Shown here: positions 24,970 through 37,257 of the stretch, in pieces | Position numbering within the stretch: the first letter of the stretch is position 1 | Layout: the number at the start of each line of letters is the position of its first letter | Assembly (NCBI GenBank): GCA_023105745.1 | Contig: JALGQZ010000015.1 | Span: forward strand, 19,568,499 to 19,632,498 | Direction: 5' to 3' | From: Austropuccinia psidii | Taxonomy: Eukaryota; Basidiomycota; Pucciniomycetes; Pucciniales; Sphaerophragmiaceae | Length of the DNA stretch: 64,000 bases | Made by a program: the position numbers and the translations under genes | The notes under the pieces: model-generated | What the model was told of the DNA's origin: nothing | Database searches by the model: none | The model's input: the letters and a program-made list of their open reading frames with translations, nothing else

Positions 24970-26467
24970 TGTCAGCCTGTGACTCAAAACAGAGCACCAG
25001 CATGACATCCAACATACCATAAGTAATGGTATGAGGAGTATTGGACAAATATAGCCAATACAAGTAAGTTATGAAGAGGAAACCTCCTCAAATATAATAA
25101 GAAAGGACAAAGATATGCCCTATCAATGATAAGACCAAATAAGCACAACCCTTATTTTCACCTCTCATCTAACTTATGCATATTTAAGTTATTATATACC
25201 AGAATGGTATTTTTCTTGAATCTCACATAGAGAGCTACACAATGATATCATCCATGTTGTTGTAACACCACTACAACTGGAGATACCATATGACCTTTAT
25301 TTCAAAACCAAGACCCCCCTGAAAGTCAAAGAGGGCTTGTACAAAACTGTACAAAAGTATAACCAAATTAAAGATATAAACAAGAGCTTTAATTTGAGAT
25401 ACATTAGACCTCTTTATCTCTTAAATTAACTGAGGGATCTTGGTTCAAAGGTTTAACAACCAGAAATACAGATATTCTGAAAACAAGAAAGTAAACAAAC
25501 CCCTGTATCTTTGGTATACACTCATACAACTGTACAGTGTAATATACCAAACTGTAGAGCTAATCAAGCCCTACAAAACTGTATCATCAGAATACAGATA
25601 TCTTCCAAATTGAAGAAGATATCTGGCATGGAAGTTTTTGAAGCCTCATACTGATGTACAAAAATACATCCAAAAACTTAAAACCCTTATAACTTTTGCT
25701 ATTTGAAAGAAGGGTAAACATTAAGCATACCAAATTGAAGAGCTCATTAAGCCCTTCAATTCTGTGCTCTTGGATTCTTGATATCTCAAAAAATGACCAA
25801 GATATCTTGGTTGGAAGTATTTTGACCAATACTGGTCTGTACCAAACCTGTACCAACCAGTACTGGCTTGATACTTAAAATAATGGTTGTTTAAAGCTTA
25901 ACCCCGCCCAAAATGACTAATATTAGTCATCCAGACACTCTGGACACGTCACAATGGTGCTGACGTGGCCTGTGAAGAGTTTTTTCACCCTGTATTGATC
26001 CAGAATGATCATTTGTGGTCCAAAAACCACAATTCTGACTATGCTGACGTCAGAATTGATGGTACAGAACCACAACCCAGCCTCCAGAGTGAAAGTTTTC
26101 ACTCTGTAGACGTGTGAAGAGCCTACCAGTCTCTCACAGTCCTCAGAGGAGATAAAAGCAGGTCTTTCCTCACTGGAAAAGACTCATCTTATCATGAATT
26201 AACATCCTTACGTAGTAAAACTGTCTTATACCAGTAGTACTCTTAGGATTATATTGATATAATTAAAATAATTAATTATTGTAGTGTTTCTTTACAGTCA
26301 AAGATATTAGAGCATTGCAACCCAGGTCCTCAATAGACTCATCACCACTGTTACCACATAACAGTAGGACCTGAAGATTTCATTTATTATTTATTTTTTG
26401 TGTGTCACAGTCATAGTGCTAGCTTGTATTTACTATTTTTAAGCTACTACATAGACTCACCCTGACA
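24970..26467 (+). mobile_element. Solo LTR (family L2) inserted in the satellite
   Basis: A 1498-bp insertion starting TGTCAGCCTG and ending CACCCTGACA, so the ends are TG...CA with the inverted repeat TGTCAG/CTGACA. It is flanked by CACAG on both sides (24965-24969 and 26468-26472); removing it rejoins a normal satellite unit. A TATA-like GATAAAAGCA at 26151-26160 suggests plus-strand transcription. Just upstream, CAGAGTGAAA and TTTCACTCTG form a near-perfect palindrome with a 2-base centre. No coding domain lies inside, so this is a solo LTR. Confidence 0.93.
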
Positions 26468-27420
26468 CACAGGTGGTCAAATTATGACTGCCGGTCATAA
26501 TTTGTACCATATGCAAACCAATTATGGCCGTAATTGATTTGTCTCCTTGAAATCCAATCAGACCCACTCAGATACAGAAAAATCTGTATCTGAATGAGGT
26601 CCAGGAACAATACAGCTTTGGCTGTCATCATACTTAGGTGGTCAAATTATGACTGCCGTTCATAATTTGTACCACTTGCAAACCAATTATGGCCATAATT
26701 GGTTTGTCTCCTTCAAATCCAATCAGACCCACTCAGATACAGAATCAACTGTATCTGAATGAGGTCCAGGCACAATACAGCTTGTCTTTAATCATACACA
26801 TGTGGTCACATTATGACCCCCACTCATAATTTGTACCATATGCAAACCAATTACGGCTCTAACTGGTTTGTCTCCTTGAAATTCAATCAGACCCACTCAG
26901 ATACAGAAAAAACTGTATCTGAATGAGGTCCAGGAACAATACAGCTTTGGCTGTAATCATACTTAGGTGGTCAAATTATGACCGCCAGTCATAATTTGTA
27001 CCACTTGCAAACCAATTATGGCTGTAATTGGTTTGTCTCCTTCAAATCCAATCAGACCCACTCAGATAGAGAAGAGACTGTATCTGAATGAGGTCCAGGC
27101 ACAATACAGCTTGTCTGTAATCATACGCAGGTGTTCAAATTATGACCGCCTATCATAATTTGTACCATATGCAAAAAAATAATGGCGGTAATTGGTTTAT
27201 CTCCTTGAAATCCAATCAGACCCACTCCGATACAGAAAAAACTGTATCTGAATGCGGCCCAGACACCATACAGCTTGTCTGTAAACATATTTTTTTTTCA
27301 GGTGCTGTAATCTTCAAAGTGGTCAAACTCCGACTTCTGTATAGAATTTGTCCCCCTGCAAACCACATAGGGGCATAATTGGCTTCTATCTTTGCAAAAT
27401 CAAAGATGGTCAGATATAAA
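26468..27420. repeat. Satellite array, second block
   Basis: Continuation of the ~165-bp satellite after the solo LTR: five to six units with the same inverted repeats. The last unit (27280-27420) degrades and is interrupted by a short poly-T run before unique sequence begins. Confidence 0.93.
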
Positions 27421-27631
27421 TAAAGCTATGCTTGTGTCCACTTTGCCCCCCAAAACTTTCCTCATAACCACACTACTCCATTTCACTTTCTTAGGCCCAT
27501 TTTGCTCATTCCCCACAAAATTTCATGGTGCAAAAGATGGGCCGCCCTGAAAAATTTGCACTTGTCACAAGGTTGGCTGTTACAGCCAATATTATGAAGA
27601 TTAGGACAATATTATTCAGCATGGAAGACCT

Positions 27632-30600
27632 ATGTCTGACCCAGCTTGGATGACACATCAATTGGAACTACTAAAAGTCAGGAGACCCCAGCCTTTTGTT
27701 GATCACATGTTTTTAGCCCAAAATAGTGAAAATGTAAGTACTCTTCCCCTCATTCATTTCAATTATTCATCATTACTCAAATCTAATTTTCCACAATGTA
27801 TTGGCGCAGCCAAAACAGAAAACCCCTGGATGCTCTCAAATTGAACAGATATGTTGTCAGAATAATGAAAGAAATTTACTTTTTGATACCAAAAAATAGC
27901 AAAACAAGATCCTTAAATTCATTGACTCTCATGCTCTTAAAGTTTTGGTTCAAGCTTCCAGCCTATACCTCAAAAATGGAATGTCCAGAGATAGTGTCAA
28001 AGAATTTCTTCTATCAGAAAAGGAAAAGATAAATAGCCTTGGAGACAAATTCAATTTTGATGGATTATCCATTGCTAAAGAAATTCCACTTTCAATTGAA
28101 ACTATTTTGGTTTAGCTGGGCATATCCATGGACTTTGAAAAAAAGATTTGCTGTCCAGAATGCTTCAGCTTGTATGATCTGACTGCAATGAGCCACATCA
28201 ACAAACACTGTACATCCAAATTTATTCAACCTTTTCCTTCCTCCATTGTCAAATTAGGATCTCTTGAAAGAAAAGAATGTGGTTCTCTTTTATTTAAAAC
28301 TGATGACAAGAATGATACTTCACTTCAAAAACCAATATGTTCCTTTACATACCAATCCTTGCAAGAATGATTGGCCTCCCATATGTGGATTCCTGGCTTT
28401 GAAAAGCTATGAAATGCTCACAATACCCATAATTCTCAAACAGACCCTAAAGTTATTTCTGATATTTGGCATAGCAAAATTTGGCACACATTCAAATCTT
28501 CCCCACGTAGTAAACAAGCATTTACAAATAGAACAGGTAATTTGATATTTAGCTTATATGTAGATTGGTTCAATCCATTCAGTAACAAAGGGGCTGCAAA
28601 ATCCATTTCAATTGGGTCCATTCTTCTCACTTGTTTGAATTTTCCTCCAAGTGAACGTCACAAAGAGGAGAACATGTTTTTGTATGCAATAATTCCTGGT
28701 CCCAAACAGCCATCTCTTGATCAAATGAATTCAATCTTGGAGCCTCTGGTGATTGAGCTTCAAATGTTATGGAATGGTATTTGGTTTTCCAATACCCACG
28801 ACTTCCCACAGGGTAGACTTATTAGAGTGGCTTTATTACCTTTAATAGCAGATCTTCCTGCTCTACGTAAAGTGGCTGGATTTGCCTCTCATTCAGCCAA
28901 TCTATTTTGCTCCTTTTGTAATATTTCAAGGGTGGACATCAATGAAATAGATATTTCCAAATTTGAAACAAGGACACATGAAAATCATATTTCCAAGGCA
29001 AATGAATGGCATCAACTTCAAACCAAAAAGGAACAAGATGAATTTGTAAAGTCACATGGTGTCCGGTGGAGTATTCTAAACAAACTAGATTACTGGAGAC
29101 CAATCGACTTTTGTGGCATAGATATTATGCATTGTTTGATTTTAGGGGATATCAAAGACTATTTCATATCATTACTCAAGGTGGGGTTGGCTGGTCACGA
29201 GTGAGAGCTTCAAAGGAAAAAGAAAATTTTTTTGGCACACTCAAATCCATCCAAATATCCTTTTTGTTTATTGGGGAGTCCAAGAATAAGGAAAAATGAA
29301 GATGAAAATGATTCTGACAAAATAAGTAGACCCAAGAAACAAAACCTTACAAAAGCTAACCTTGCCCGCATTTGACCTCCTACATCCCAAAGGCACAAAG
29401 GCTCTAGTGAAGCCTCCAGGACCAAAAGTGATCAAACTTCAAAAAGCAACAGAACTTCAAGCTCCAGGTATTCCCTTAGATCCCAGACAACCACTTCTAA
29501 AGTACTCAACTTATTACCTTTTACACATGGTAGTGATTCATTGGTTCCCTCTGATTTATCTTCTGATATTAATCAGTATTTAAATCTAATGGGGGATGAA
29601 ACTCCAAGATTAAACAGAGATGAATTAGAGGTACTTCAAAAATTTATCAATCAAACAAAAGTCCCGTCATGTGTTTCTTGTCTACCCAGAAAATTTGGTT
29701 TCAAAAACGTTCATACACTCAAAGCAGTGGAGTGGCAAATCTTGATGACATTGTATTTACCTTTGGCACTTGTACCACTATGGAGTTCACAAATACCTCA
29801 CAGGGAGGAAAGGGTAAAATGCCCAGGGAACTACCTCCATAAGGATCTTCTACTCAAATCACTAGTTTCATTAGTTACATTAACAAACATGCTACTCAGA
29901 ACAAGCATTCATGAAGCAGACCTAGATAAGATTGAAAGTACTAAAAAGATCTATCGTCAAACACTTTTTTTGGGTTGGTCCATGATAAACTCCAAACCTA
30001 ATCTACACCTGACACAACACTTACCAAAGTTATCAAGGAGCTAGGGCCACCAAGAAGCTTAGCTGTGTGGGCATACAAAAGTATGAACCGTACATTTGGG
30101 GACATACCACGGAACAATAAGCCATGTTGAGCTTGAATTATATATTTTTATGTCAAAAAATCACCCTCACACAATACTTACCCACATATAACTAATTGTA
30201 GCTGAGATCTCCCAAACAATACTGAAAAGATGGATATCTAAAGTACAATATCAATGTATTTCCAAATTGCCTAATCTTCAACAAAGAGTTGGTAGGAACA
30301 ATCCCCTCATTGCTATGCATCAATCAAAAAATATCAGTGCCAGTCATACAATTCAATTGCATGATGCTATTTTTAAACAGTGGAAACTACTAGTTTCAAG
30401 AGATTTAAGGGATGTTTTAAACCTCTTTGAATGCAAAAAGTCAATAATTTTTGAAAAAATAAGGTATTGTAATGTAAAATCACATATTGAAGACAGTATC
30501 ATAGAGTATAGAATTAATAATGTCAAATCATTGGGCCATATTGATAATATTGTTTCATTAGTTGCAGGTAATCCCAACATATGGTGGCTAATAATCAAAC

Positions 30601-30790
30601 TTTTTAAGAATATTGAAAATAATGAAATAGACAAAGACCCTTTCCATCCTTTTCTAGATCTCAATTGTTCTATTCTATTGGACCAGACAGAGGATGCCAT
30701 AATCATCAACTCCCAATCAGTTTTGGGCCATGCTGCATGCCTCAAGAATCCCCCTGGAACCTTTGGAATTGATCATGCTACACTCTGATT
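27632..30790 (+). pseudogene. Tnp2-type transposase (CACTA/EnSpm superfamily), decayed
   Basis: A first exon (…DPAWMTHQLELLKVRRPQPF…) ends at a GTAAGT donor at 27740, with an acceptor near 27810. From there to about 30020 a single frame runs with six in-frame stops (27897, 28113, 28368, 28410, 29202, 29373) and no frameshift. Recognisable blocks: a Cys-rich segment (CCPECFSLYDL), …LIFSLYVDWFNPFSNK…, …NMFLYAIIPGPKQPSLDQMN…, …GRLIRVALLPLIADLPALRK…, …FCSFCNISR…, …HGVRWSILNKLDYW…IMHCLILGDI…. The order matches rust and mushroom transposases related to Pfam Tnp2. After a frameshift near 30020 the C-terminal part continues (…KVIKELGPPRSLAVWAYKSM…, …SVLGHAACLKNPPGTFGI…) to about 30787. The family excises and reinserts DNA with CACTA-like ends; this copy is dead. 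Confidence 0.8.
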
Positions 30791-31363
30791 GGTATCTCTA
30801 CATTCATCAGTAAGTGATTCAGTGGACTGCCACTCATTATCTCATATATTTTAACAGCTTCTTACCATTTCCTTTCAAACCTTGCCAGCACTGGATAGGT
30901 GATTGAAGCACCGCACCCCTTTCAGCCTTAGGTTTCCTTATCAATGCTCACTAAAGATTTCCTTGGAGAAAAAACAATACTTTTTCCTTTGTTGATATTG
31001 TTATATGCTATTGAATGAATTTTTTTTAAGAATAATTCATTCAAATCCCTTTTAAAAGAGATTTATATTGTCAATCTGCCATATTTAAGCCTCCCAAAGA
31101 TTCTTCAAGACATAATTTGGGTTTTTGGTGCTGGATAGAACAGGTTTTAAAAAATGTGTATATAAACTATCTCTTCACCACCAAAATTGTCCGTATTTCC
31201 ACTTCACCAAACTGCGTTAAGCTTTCCTGAGCTTTCTCATCCACCAAATTCATTCTCATATGTTGAATCCTTACTCCAACTCTATTTAAAATCCTTGAAC
31301 TTTAATTAATATAATTACCTCATTTTCCTCAATTTAACTCCACTTCTTTAAATTTATCTTACA
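30791..31363. other. Spacer between transposase and family-A gene
   Basis: No coding signal. The final 100 bases are AT-rich with pyrimidine tracts, ending in TTATCTTACA just before the ATG at 31364, and could be a promoter or leader. Confidence 0.4.
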
Positions 31364-32976
31364 ATGTCTTCCAATGCAATGGGTGGCTCCCCCTCCACAT
31401 TCCATAGAGAAAATTCTGGAGCCTCATCACAAAACCCACCAACAGAGGGTGAATCAATAATTAACTCAGATGAAGAAAACCACAAAAGCATCTATACTGA
31501 CTCTACTGGACAGAAATCCATCTTTCTGCAAGATTTGGAAAGACTTGGAATAGAAGATGCAGGTGCACAGAATGCCAGTAAGGAGGGAAAAGAGGAAATA
31601 ACATCTGGTGGTGAGTATCTTTCTTAAAGCTGATTAGAAATTACTCACTGATTTGGTTTTCAGTTGTTGGAGTAGAATTCAGGATTAAACAACAAGAGGA
31701 CCAACAGAGGGCTAAAAATAATAAGAGAATTTTGCAAGGGAGAAATCACCACATTTCAAGATTGGTAACAAAGAACAATCTTCAAAGTAAGGCATCCACT
31801 GAATCAGTCCACTTGCGAGAATTTATCTACTTCTTAATGGGTATGCCACCTTCTTTAGATCACTTCCCACCCAATCCTACCAATGATGAAGAGGAATTTC
31901 ATATTCATTGGGTCAAAAATTGAGCTAAACACATCAAGACCCATTTGGAAACCTTTTAATATGGACTGAGAGATCATCCAATTAGTGAGCGCAAAATTCT
32001 GGTCAAACAAGAAATCATCTCTATATCTCAACGATTGCAGCCACCTGAATTTAAACCAAGTCGTGATGTTCTCAATAACAAGATCAAGGTCTCAATAGTT
32101 GAAAAGTGTGCTTGTGAAAAGGAATGCCAGCTAGTATGCCTCAAGAGAATTACTTTCCAATGGGGAACCTCATTCAATAACTCCACTTGGAATGCAGCCA
32201 TAGGCAACATTCTCTCCAAACATTTTTTCAATTGGAGCCAGACTCAACAATCCTGATCAACTAAGCCTATTAATTGAATGTTGGGTCAATGGAAGGGGTA
32301 AAGAAATGAAAAAGCTATCAAACCTTGGCCAGGCTGCAGAGGAGGTTAAATTTCAAAAAGCTAAGAAATCCAAAAACACTAGAGGGAGGCAAAATGTACG
32401 TGCTTATTCTTTTGTTAGACATACACCAAACTCTAATATTACTTTCATATTTAGGTTACAGCTGCCCGTTTCAAAATAGCACATCAATTATTCCCTCAAA
32501 ACCATGATTTCTCTGCAATATATACTGATATAAAAGCAACTTCAGATGTAGAGGATAACTCTGACTTGGGAAAAGCACCAAAAAGACTTGTTGGAGTTTG
32601 GCTTAGTGAAGCTGTGACCTTGTGTACAAGGCAATTGGATCTAGCAATGACCCTTGGTGCCAAAACTCAGCTTGAAAAGAATAGAGCTCAATGTATGGTT
32701 CATAGGGATGGAGAGAAATCAGACTATAATTCTGATTTAACTAATGTCTCACATTGCTTACCTTTAGATTGTTATTCCACAATATACTTAAACACATTTT
32801 CAGAAGCTGAAAGAAACCACTTACTGGTAAAAGAACCAATTGGACTCCAAAATATTTTATTAGAGATTGAGGCCAAGACAAAAAGGGGATGTCACATCAT
32901 ACAGAGGCCAGGAAGATCTTCTCTCAGTGGAATTGAAGCTGGTTCAAGTAGTCATAATTGTATTAATCTTGAATAA
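31364..32976 (+). pseudogene. Uncharacterised repeated gene family, copy A
   Basis: ATG at 31364 (MSSNAMGGSPSTFHRENSGA) opens an acidic, Ser-rich exon. A clean GTGAGT...TTTCAG intron (31611-31663, phase 1) leads in frame to …VGVEFRIKQQEDQQRAKNNK…. That exon has premature stops near 31921 and 31957 and a frameshift near 32240. A second intron, GTACGT...TTTAG (32396-32454), joins …KNTRGRQN to VTAARFKIAHQLFPQNHDFS. The C-terminus (…VWLSEAVTLCTRQLD…, …LPLDCYSTIYLNTFSEAERN…) aligns with copy B at 36826-37060 and partly with copy C near 41698. Such proteins appear to me to be multiplied in rusts and often lie near Tnp2-type transposases; function unknown. It could be an accessory gene of the neighbouring element. 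Confidence 0.6.
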
Positions 32977-33653
32977 TGTTTATCTCCTAGTCCTTTTTTG
33001 TATCCAAGCTTAGAGTTTTGTAATAGATGTATTTGGAAATATAATGAGAGATAAATTATTTTAACAATTCACCAATTGAGTGAGTTAATAATAAACTCAA
33101 AAGATGCCTTTCAAAATCATGACTGGCAGTAATAAAATTAGTATCTTTTTAGTGTATTTGAGAGCTGAAGTGTCCTATATGTTTTCCAAGCTTAGACTTT
33201 AGTAATAAATGTACTTCAAAAGAAAACATGATTTAAAATATTTTAAAAAGTCAACCATTGTGAGAATTTATAATTTAGCCACAATGTGGGCTTTCACAAT
33301 TATGACCATCAGTCATAAATTTGTTATTTATTTAATGTTTTCAAAGCTGAACTGTTCTATAGGTTCTCAGCATTATTTAATATATAATCCTCTTATTTAT
33401 GCCTGCTTTTGTTTTCATTTGTCCCCAAGCTCTTATATATTGAGAAATGCTCAAACAAAAATATTGACATTTATCGAAAGTCATCATTATATATGCCTTC
33501 CCAAAATCCTACATTCCATAATAGTACAATCTGTCTTGAACACTGTAAAGAACGCCCACCTTCTATTTTTTTCAATTTCATTTCAAAAATAAATTTAAAA
33601 ACTTATTTATAATAATTAACCCTCAGTCAATTTCAAATAATCACTGCTCCAAA
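32977..33653. other. No gene seen
   Basis: AT-rich. Two overlapping plus-strand open frames (33209-33612) read as Phe/Ile/Ser-rich peptides without any recognisable feature. Confidence 0.4.
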
Positions 33654-35703
33654 ATGGATCCATTACTTGAAATAGAGCCAAACCAAGTTGAAAAATCAGA
33701 ATTCATATGCAAAATCTCCAAACTTCATCCTTCTCTCAAGCTTGCTACCTGCAATAGTCACTTTCCTGAATATGCAAGAAAAAAGTTTCAAGAGGTTTCC
33801 AAGATACTTGAAGATGATCTGTATCGTATTTTTTCCAGCTTTTGCCCATATGGAGCCATTTTTGATTGGAATTAAAATCATAATTTAGGTGTACAGCTAG
33901 GTGGATCATTACCCCCTGAAGCCAAGGTTGTTATTTCAGCATCCTCCCAAACATCAATAAAGACGTATTTCATATCTTCTTCTTGTATGAGTAATAAAAA
34001 GGCCAACATTTATCAAAGTGTAAAGGAAAAGAATCAAGAAGTATGTTTCAATATTTTATTTAGGCTTTACTCAAAGATTAAACTATATTCCCTGAATAAT
34101 TTCTTTCTTAGAAATTGGAATGCAATTATGATACTGAGAAATCACACCCACAAAACCAGTCAGATTCTCAAAATCTAGAACCAGGACTATTCCAACCTCA
34201 AAATGATTTTGAAAAAGCCCTATCCACGTGAAACTCCAGCCCTGAAGTCAATAGTATTTCTCAAAATTATCAATCAAATATACAAAGTTTTCCAGATTCC
34301 ACCATGAGAAAAAAAGCAAAATCAAATATAGAGGAGCCCTTGATACAACCTACATCTACCAAACACTCAAAAGAAAAACCTAAATCCAATTTCATACTTG
34401 TAGATAACAACCCATCAACCTCAAAAGTAATGCAAACCAGTAATTAAGAGCCTCCAGCATCTCAAAAGAAGAAAAAGCTTCCTCAATCCGGATTATTCAA
34501 TCCCATTCACTCAGATAGCTTTGAAGAAAAAATCAGCCATTATCATCCACTTTCTGTATCCTCATGGAAGAAATGCCAGATTAATGTTGAAAATCTAGTA
34601 AGAGAACAATTCCAGGAAATTCCCCAAAGGCCATTTTCTACCAAACTACCCAAAGGAGTACACTTTTAAAGTATTGGATCTCTTAGCATTACCAAATGGC
34701 TAGTGGATTTGGATAAATCTGGTAAATACAAAAGACATTCATTCATGTTTCATCCAGAAAATTGATATTTACTTGCTTTTTTCAGGATTAGATACCTTTT
34801 CACCAAAGAAATATGATCCTTTCAATGATCCTGACGCTTGGAATTTCCCTATCTTTACTTTGGATTCTACAATTTCAATGCAAAACATTACCAAATCACA
34901 CCAAACCCTCTTTGTCCCTAATCTTCAAAAGAAACAGTTCTGGGCCAATCTAATACTGGAGTCAATATCAGTTTCTGCACAAGATCTCGTACAACCTGAA
35001 AAGTTTGAAATCACGAAATCAACAGAAGATGATCCCTTGTTAGTTCAAAGACTCAGCCTGGAATTTCTAGTGTCCTGCCTCAGCACAAGACCATCCCATT
35101 CAGCTCAAATTGAAAATACCCTTGATGAAAAGGAGGAAAGCCAGCCAATTCATTATGGAATGAATAGCTTAATATCTTTCAATTATTCCATTTTACATCT
35201 TATGACTTCATATGTCCTGATACTAGCACATTCAAAAGGTCTTCCAGTCAATATTCTTGATTGATTTGTGCTCACTCATAAAAGGTCCAAAGAACACCTT
35301 AAGACCTTATCAGAGCTACAAACAAAAATAGGATTAGTTAAGCCCTTCTATCATATTTTAGCTGCATTTCTTGCTTATGGGGTAAGAGGCTGATTGGTTT
35401 GCTAAAGAGATTGGAGAAAAAGCTCAGCTAAGGGAGCATTGCAGATGATTGAAATTACTTATAGTGTTATTGCTAAGGAAAGGCCTTATGAGCCTATTTG
35501 GAAGAGAACAAATGCATATATTTTGGATATTTTTAACAAGGCATTTTTCTCAAAAACCCATGAATTTGTTCCCACTGCTCCAAAAAAATTGGAAGTGGCA
35601 AAATGATTAGTATTGGACTTCAGTGAGGCATGTCTTGAAAAAAATACCATAGATGGACAACCTGTACTAGATCTCCCAGATAAAGCCAATATAAACACCT
35701 TAT
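33654..35703 (+). pseudogene. Decayed gene of unknown function between copies A and B
   Basis: ATG at 33654 (MDPLLEIEPNQVEKSEFICK) opens a 73-residue frame, followed by degenerate coding sense. A Lys/Ser-rich stretch follows around 34300-34480, then …FNPIHSDSFEEKISHYHPLS… near 34490 and a longer frame at 34773-35264 (…KYDPFNDPDAWNFPIFTLDS…, …LVSCLSTRPSHSAQIENTLD…). Broken pieces reach 35703 (…SEACLEKNTIDGQPVLDLPD…). AG sites after pyrimidine tracts (for example TTTTTTCAG just before 34786) suggest introns. It may be the upstream half of copy B. No domain recognised. Confidence 0.45.
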
Positions 35704-35991
35704 AAATTTGATCAGTTTTTTCTGTAATTTAATTTTATTCTTTCAAAAGAGGGTGATTTTTATTCAAATCATGTTTGAGTTTGCTAAGATTACTTTGCTT
35801 CACCTCTGATACCTCATTGCTTACTTTGCCAAATAAGCTCCTTTTACACAAGATAGTTTTTTTCAGGCTGGTTCAAACTGTAAGAAATAACTACGGGGCT
35901 CCAGAATTCTATCATTTATGATAAATAGGAGCCTTTCTCTTGATTCTTCCACCTATACCCAGAGATCTGACTTCAATTAACCTGTTTTACT

Positions 35992-37104
35992 ATGCCTAAA
36001 GCTTCACAATACTTTTTTGAGACCTCTATACCCCAATCAAACATGAATATCAACAAGATATTACATCCCATCATCCCACTACCTACCAGTGCAATATCAA
36101 GATCCATACATCAATTATGCTGGTTGATCATGGAAATCAACTATTTGCAATCTCCATCTGATATAAATAGTTGGAAATCTCTTCCATCAGAAGAAAGTCT
36201 CAAAATTGTTGAGAGCTTACCCTTTTCTTGCACTTATAATCCAATTAAAAATTACCATAATTACAGCTCAGGAGAGGATAGACTGTCTATAAACCCCAGA
36301 ATATTAATTTCACCAATGTACAAAACTATTTTTCTAGAGGATCTCTTCAAATCAGGCTTCCCAATGTCAACCTTTGCTTGCCATCAATGTTGGGAATCAA
36401 AATGGAATCAAATATTTGCAAAACTTGCTCTCAAGCACTGGAACTATTTACACCAACAAGGAGAATTGAAAATATTCTTGATAAATCCAAAGGATAATAC
36501 ACATAATAATAAGTCTTAAATACTAATGCGCTTTTTCAGAGGGAAACAAGAGGATCTTAAGAAAGATAAATTGGTTCCTGAAGCACTTTCAAAAAAAGCC
36601 TGTCAGAAGCAGAAATCAAGGTGGCGTAAAAAAGTATGTTTTTATTTTATTTTTGATTGCTTTTTACACCAAGTGATGTTATTTAATATTCGGTTATCAT
36701 CAAATTGCTCAGAGACATTGCTATCATTGAACGTTAATCAAGATGAAGCTTCCATATTTGATGAGCCACGATGCTGCTCTGATACTGAAGATGAAAATGG
36801 ATTATTAATAAAACTAAAGTCCCCTTGGAGGTCAGCTTTATTCTCAAAGCTAGCAAGTCAATTAGATTCTCTATTAATTCAAAAGCATATTCAAAAAAGC
36901 AAATTCAATAGAATTCCAAATGTCTTGGAAAGTAGAAGAGTACAAAGTGGAATTTTTGAGAAAGAAGCGAAAGTTCCAATTGGACTTCCAGAAAATCTTT
37001 ATTCAAATGATTATATTTCCAAGCTTACTAATGATGAGAAGCTAATGTTACAATCAAAGCCATGTATAGATATTCATCATTTACTTAAACTATCTGAAAC
37101 CTAA
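35992..37104 (+). pseudogene. Uncharacterised repeated gene family, copy B
   Basis: ATG at 35992 (MPKASQYFFETSIPQSNMNI) starts a 175-residue exon with two CxxC-like cysteines (…STFACHQCWESKWNQ…). A branch-point TACTAAT and CTTTTTCAG acceptor before 36539 mark an intron whose donor is not obvious. The next exon is basic (…KKACQKQKSRWRKK…) and ends at GTATGT; an acceptor TTGCTCAG precedes …LLSLNVNQDEASIFDEPRCC…. The hallmark run CCSDTEDE at 36772 is followed by PWRSALFSKLASQLD and, near the end, LPENLYSNDYISKLTNDEKL. Copy A and copy C share these blocks. Splicing into the last exon needs one extra base in an A-run, so this copy is probably a pseudogene or has a sequencing slip. Function unknown. 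Confidence 0.55.
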
Positions 37105-37257
37105 AAAAATAATTCATGATTTTTCTATTGTTTCCACAATCAATTTTTCCATTTCATGATCCACAGTACCTAAATCTCCAATGCTCAACCTGAAATGAAA
37201 TAAAGAATTTTTAGCTACTAAAAAGATAAATATTGGTTGAGTATGAACTATCTTACA

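Noticed and set aside
21141..25063. Repeated peptides such as LDLIQIQFFLYLSGSDW on the minus strand
   Set aside because: They recur once per satellite unit and end at variant positions; they are repeat by-products, not signal peptides or genes.
21121..27420. CRISPR-like regular array
   Set aside because: The units are contiguous ~165-bp satellite monomers; there are no short repeats separated by unique spacers, and the DNA is eukaryotic.
27470..27490. CACTACTCC near 27473 as a CACTA transposon end
   Set aside because: No inverted partner or 3-bp target duplication was found on the far side of the transposase, so the match is probably chance.
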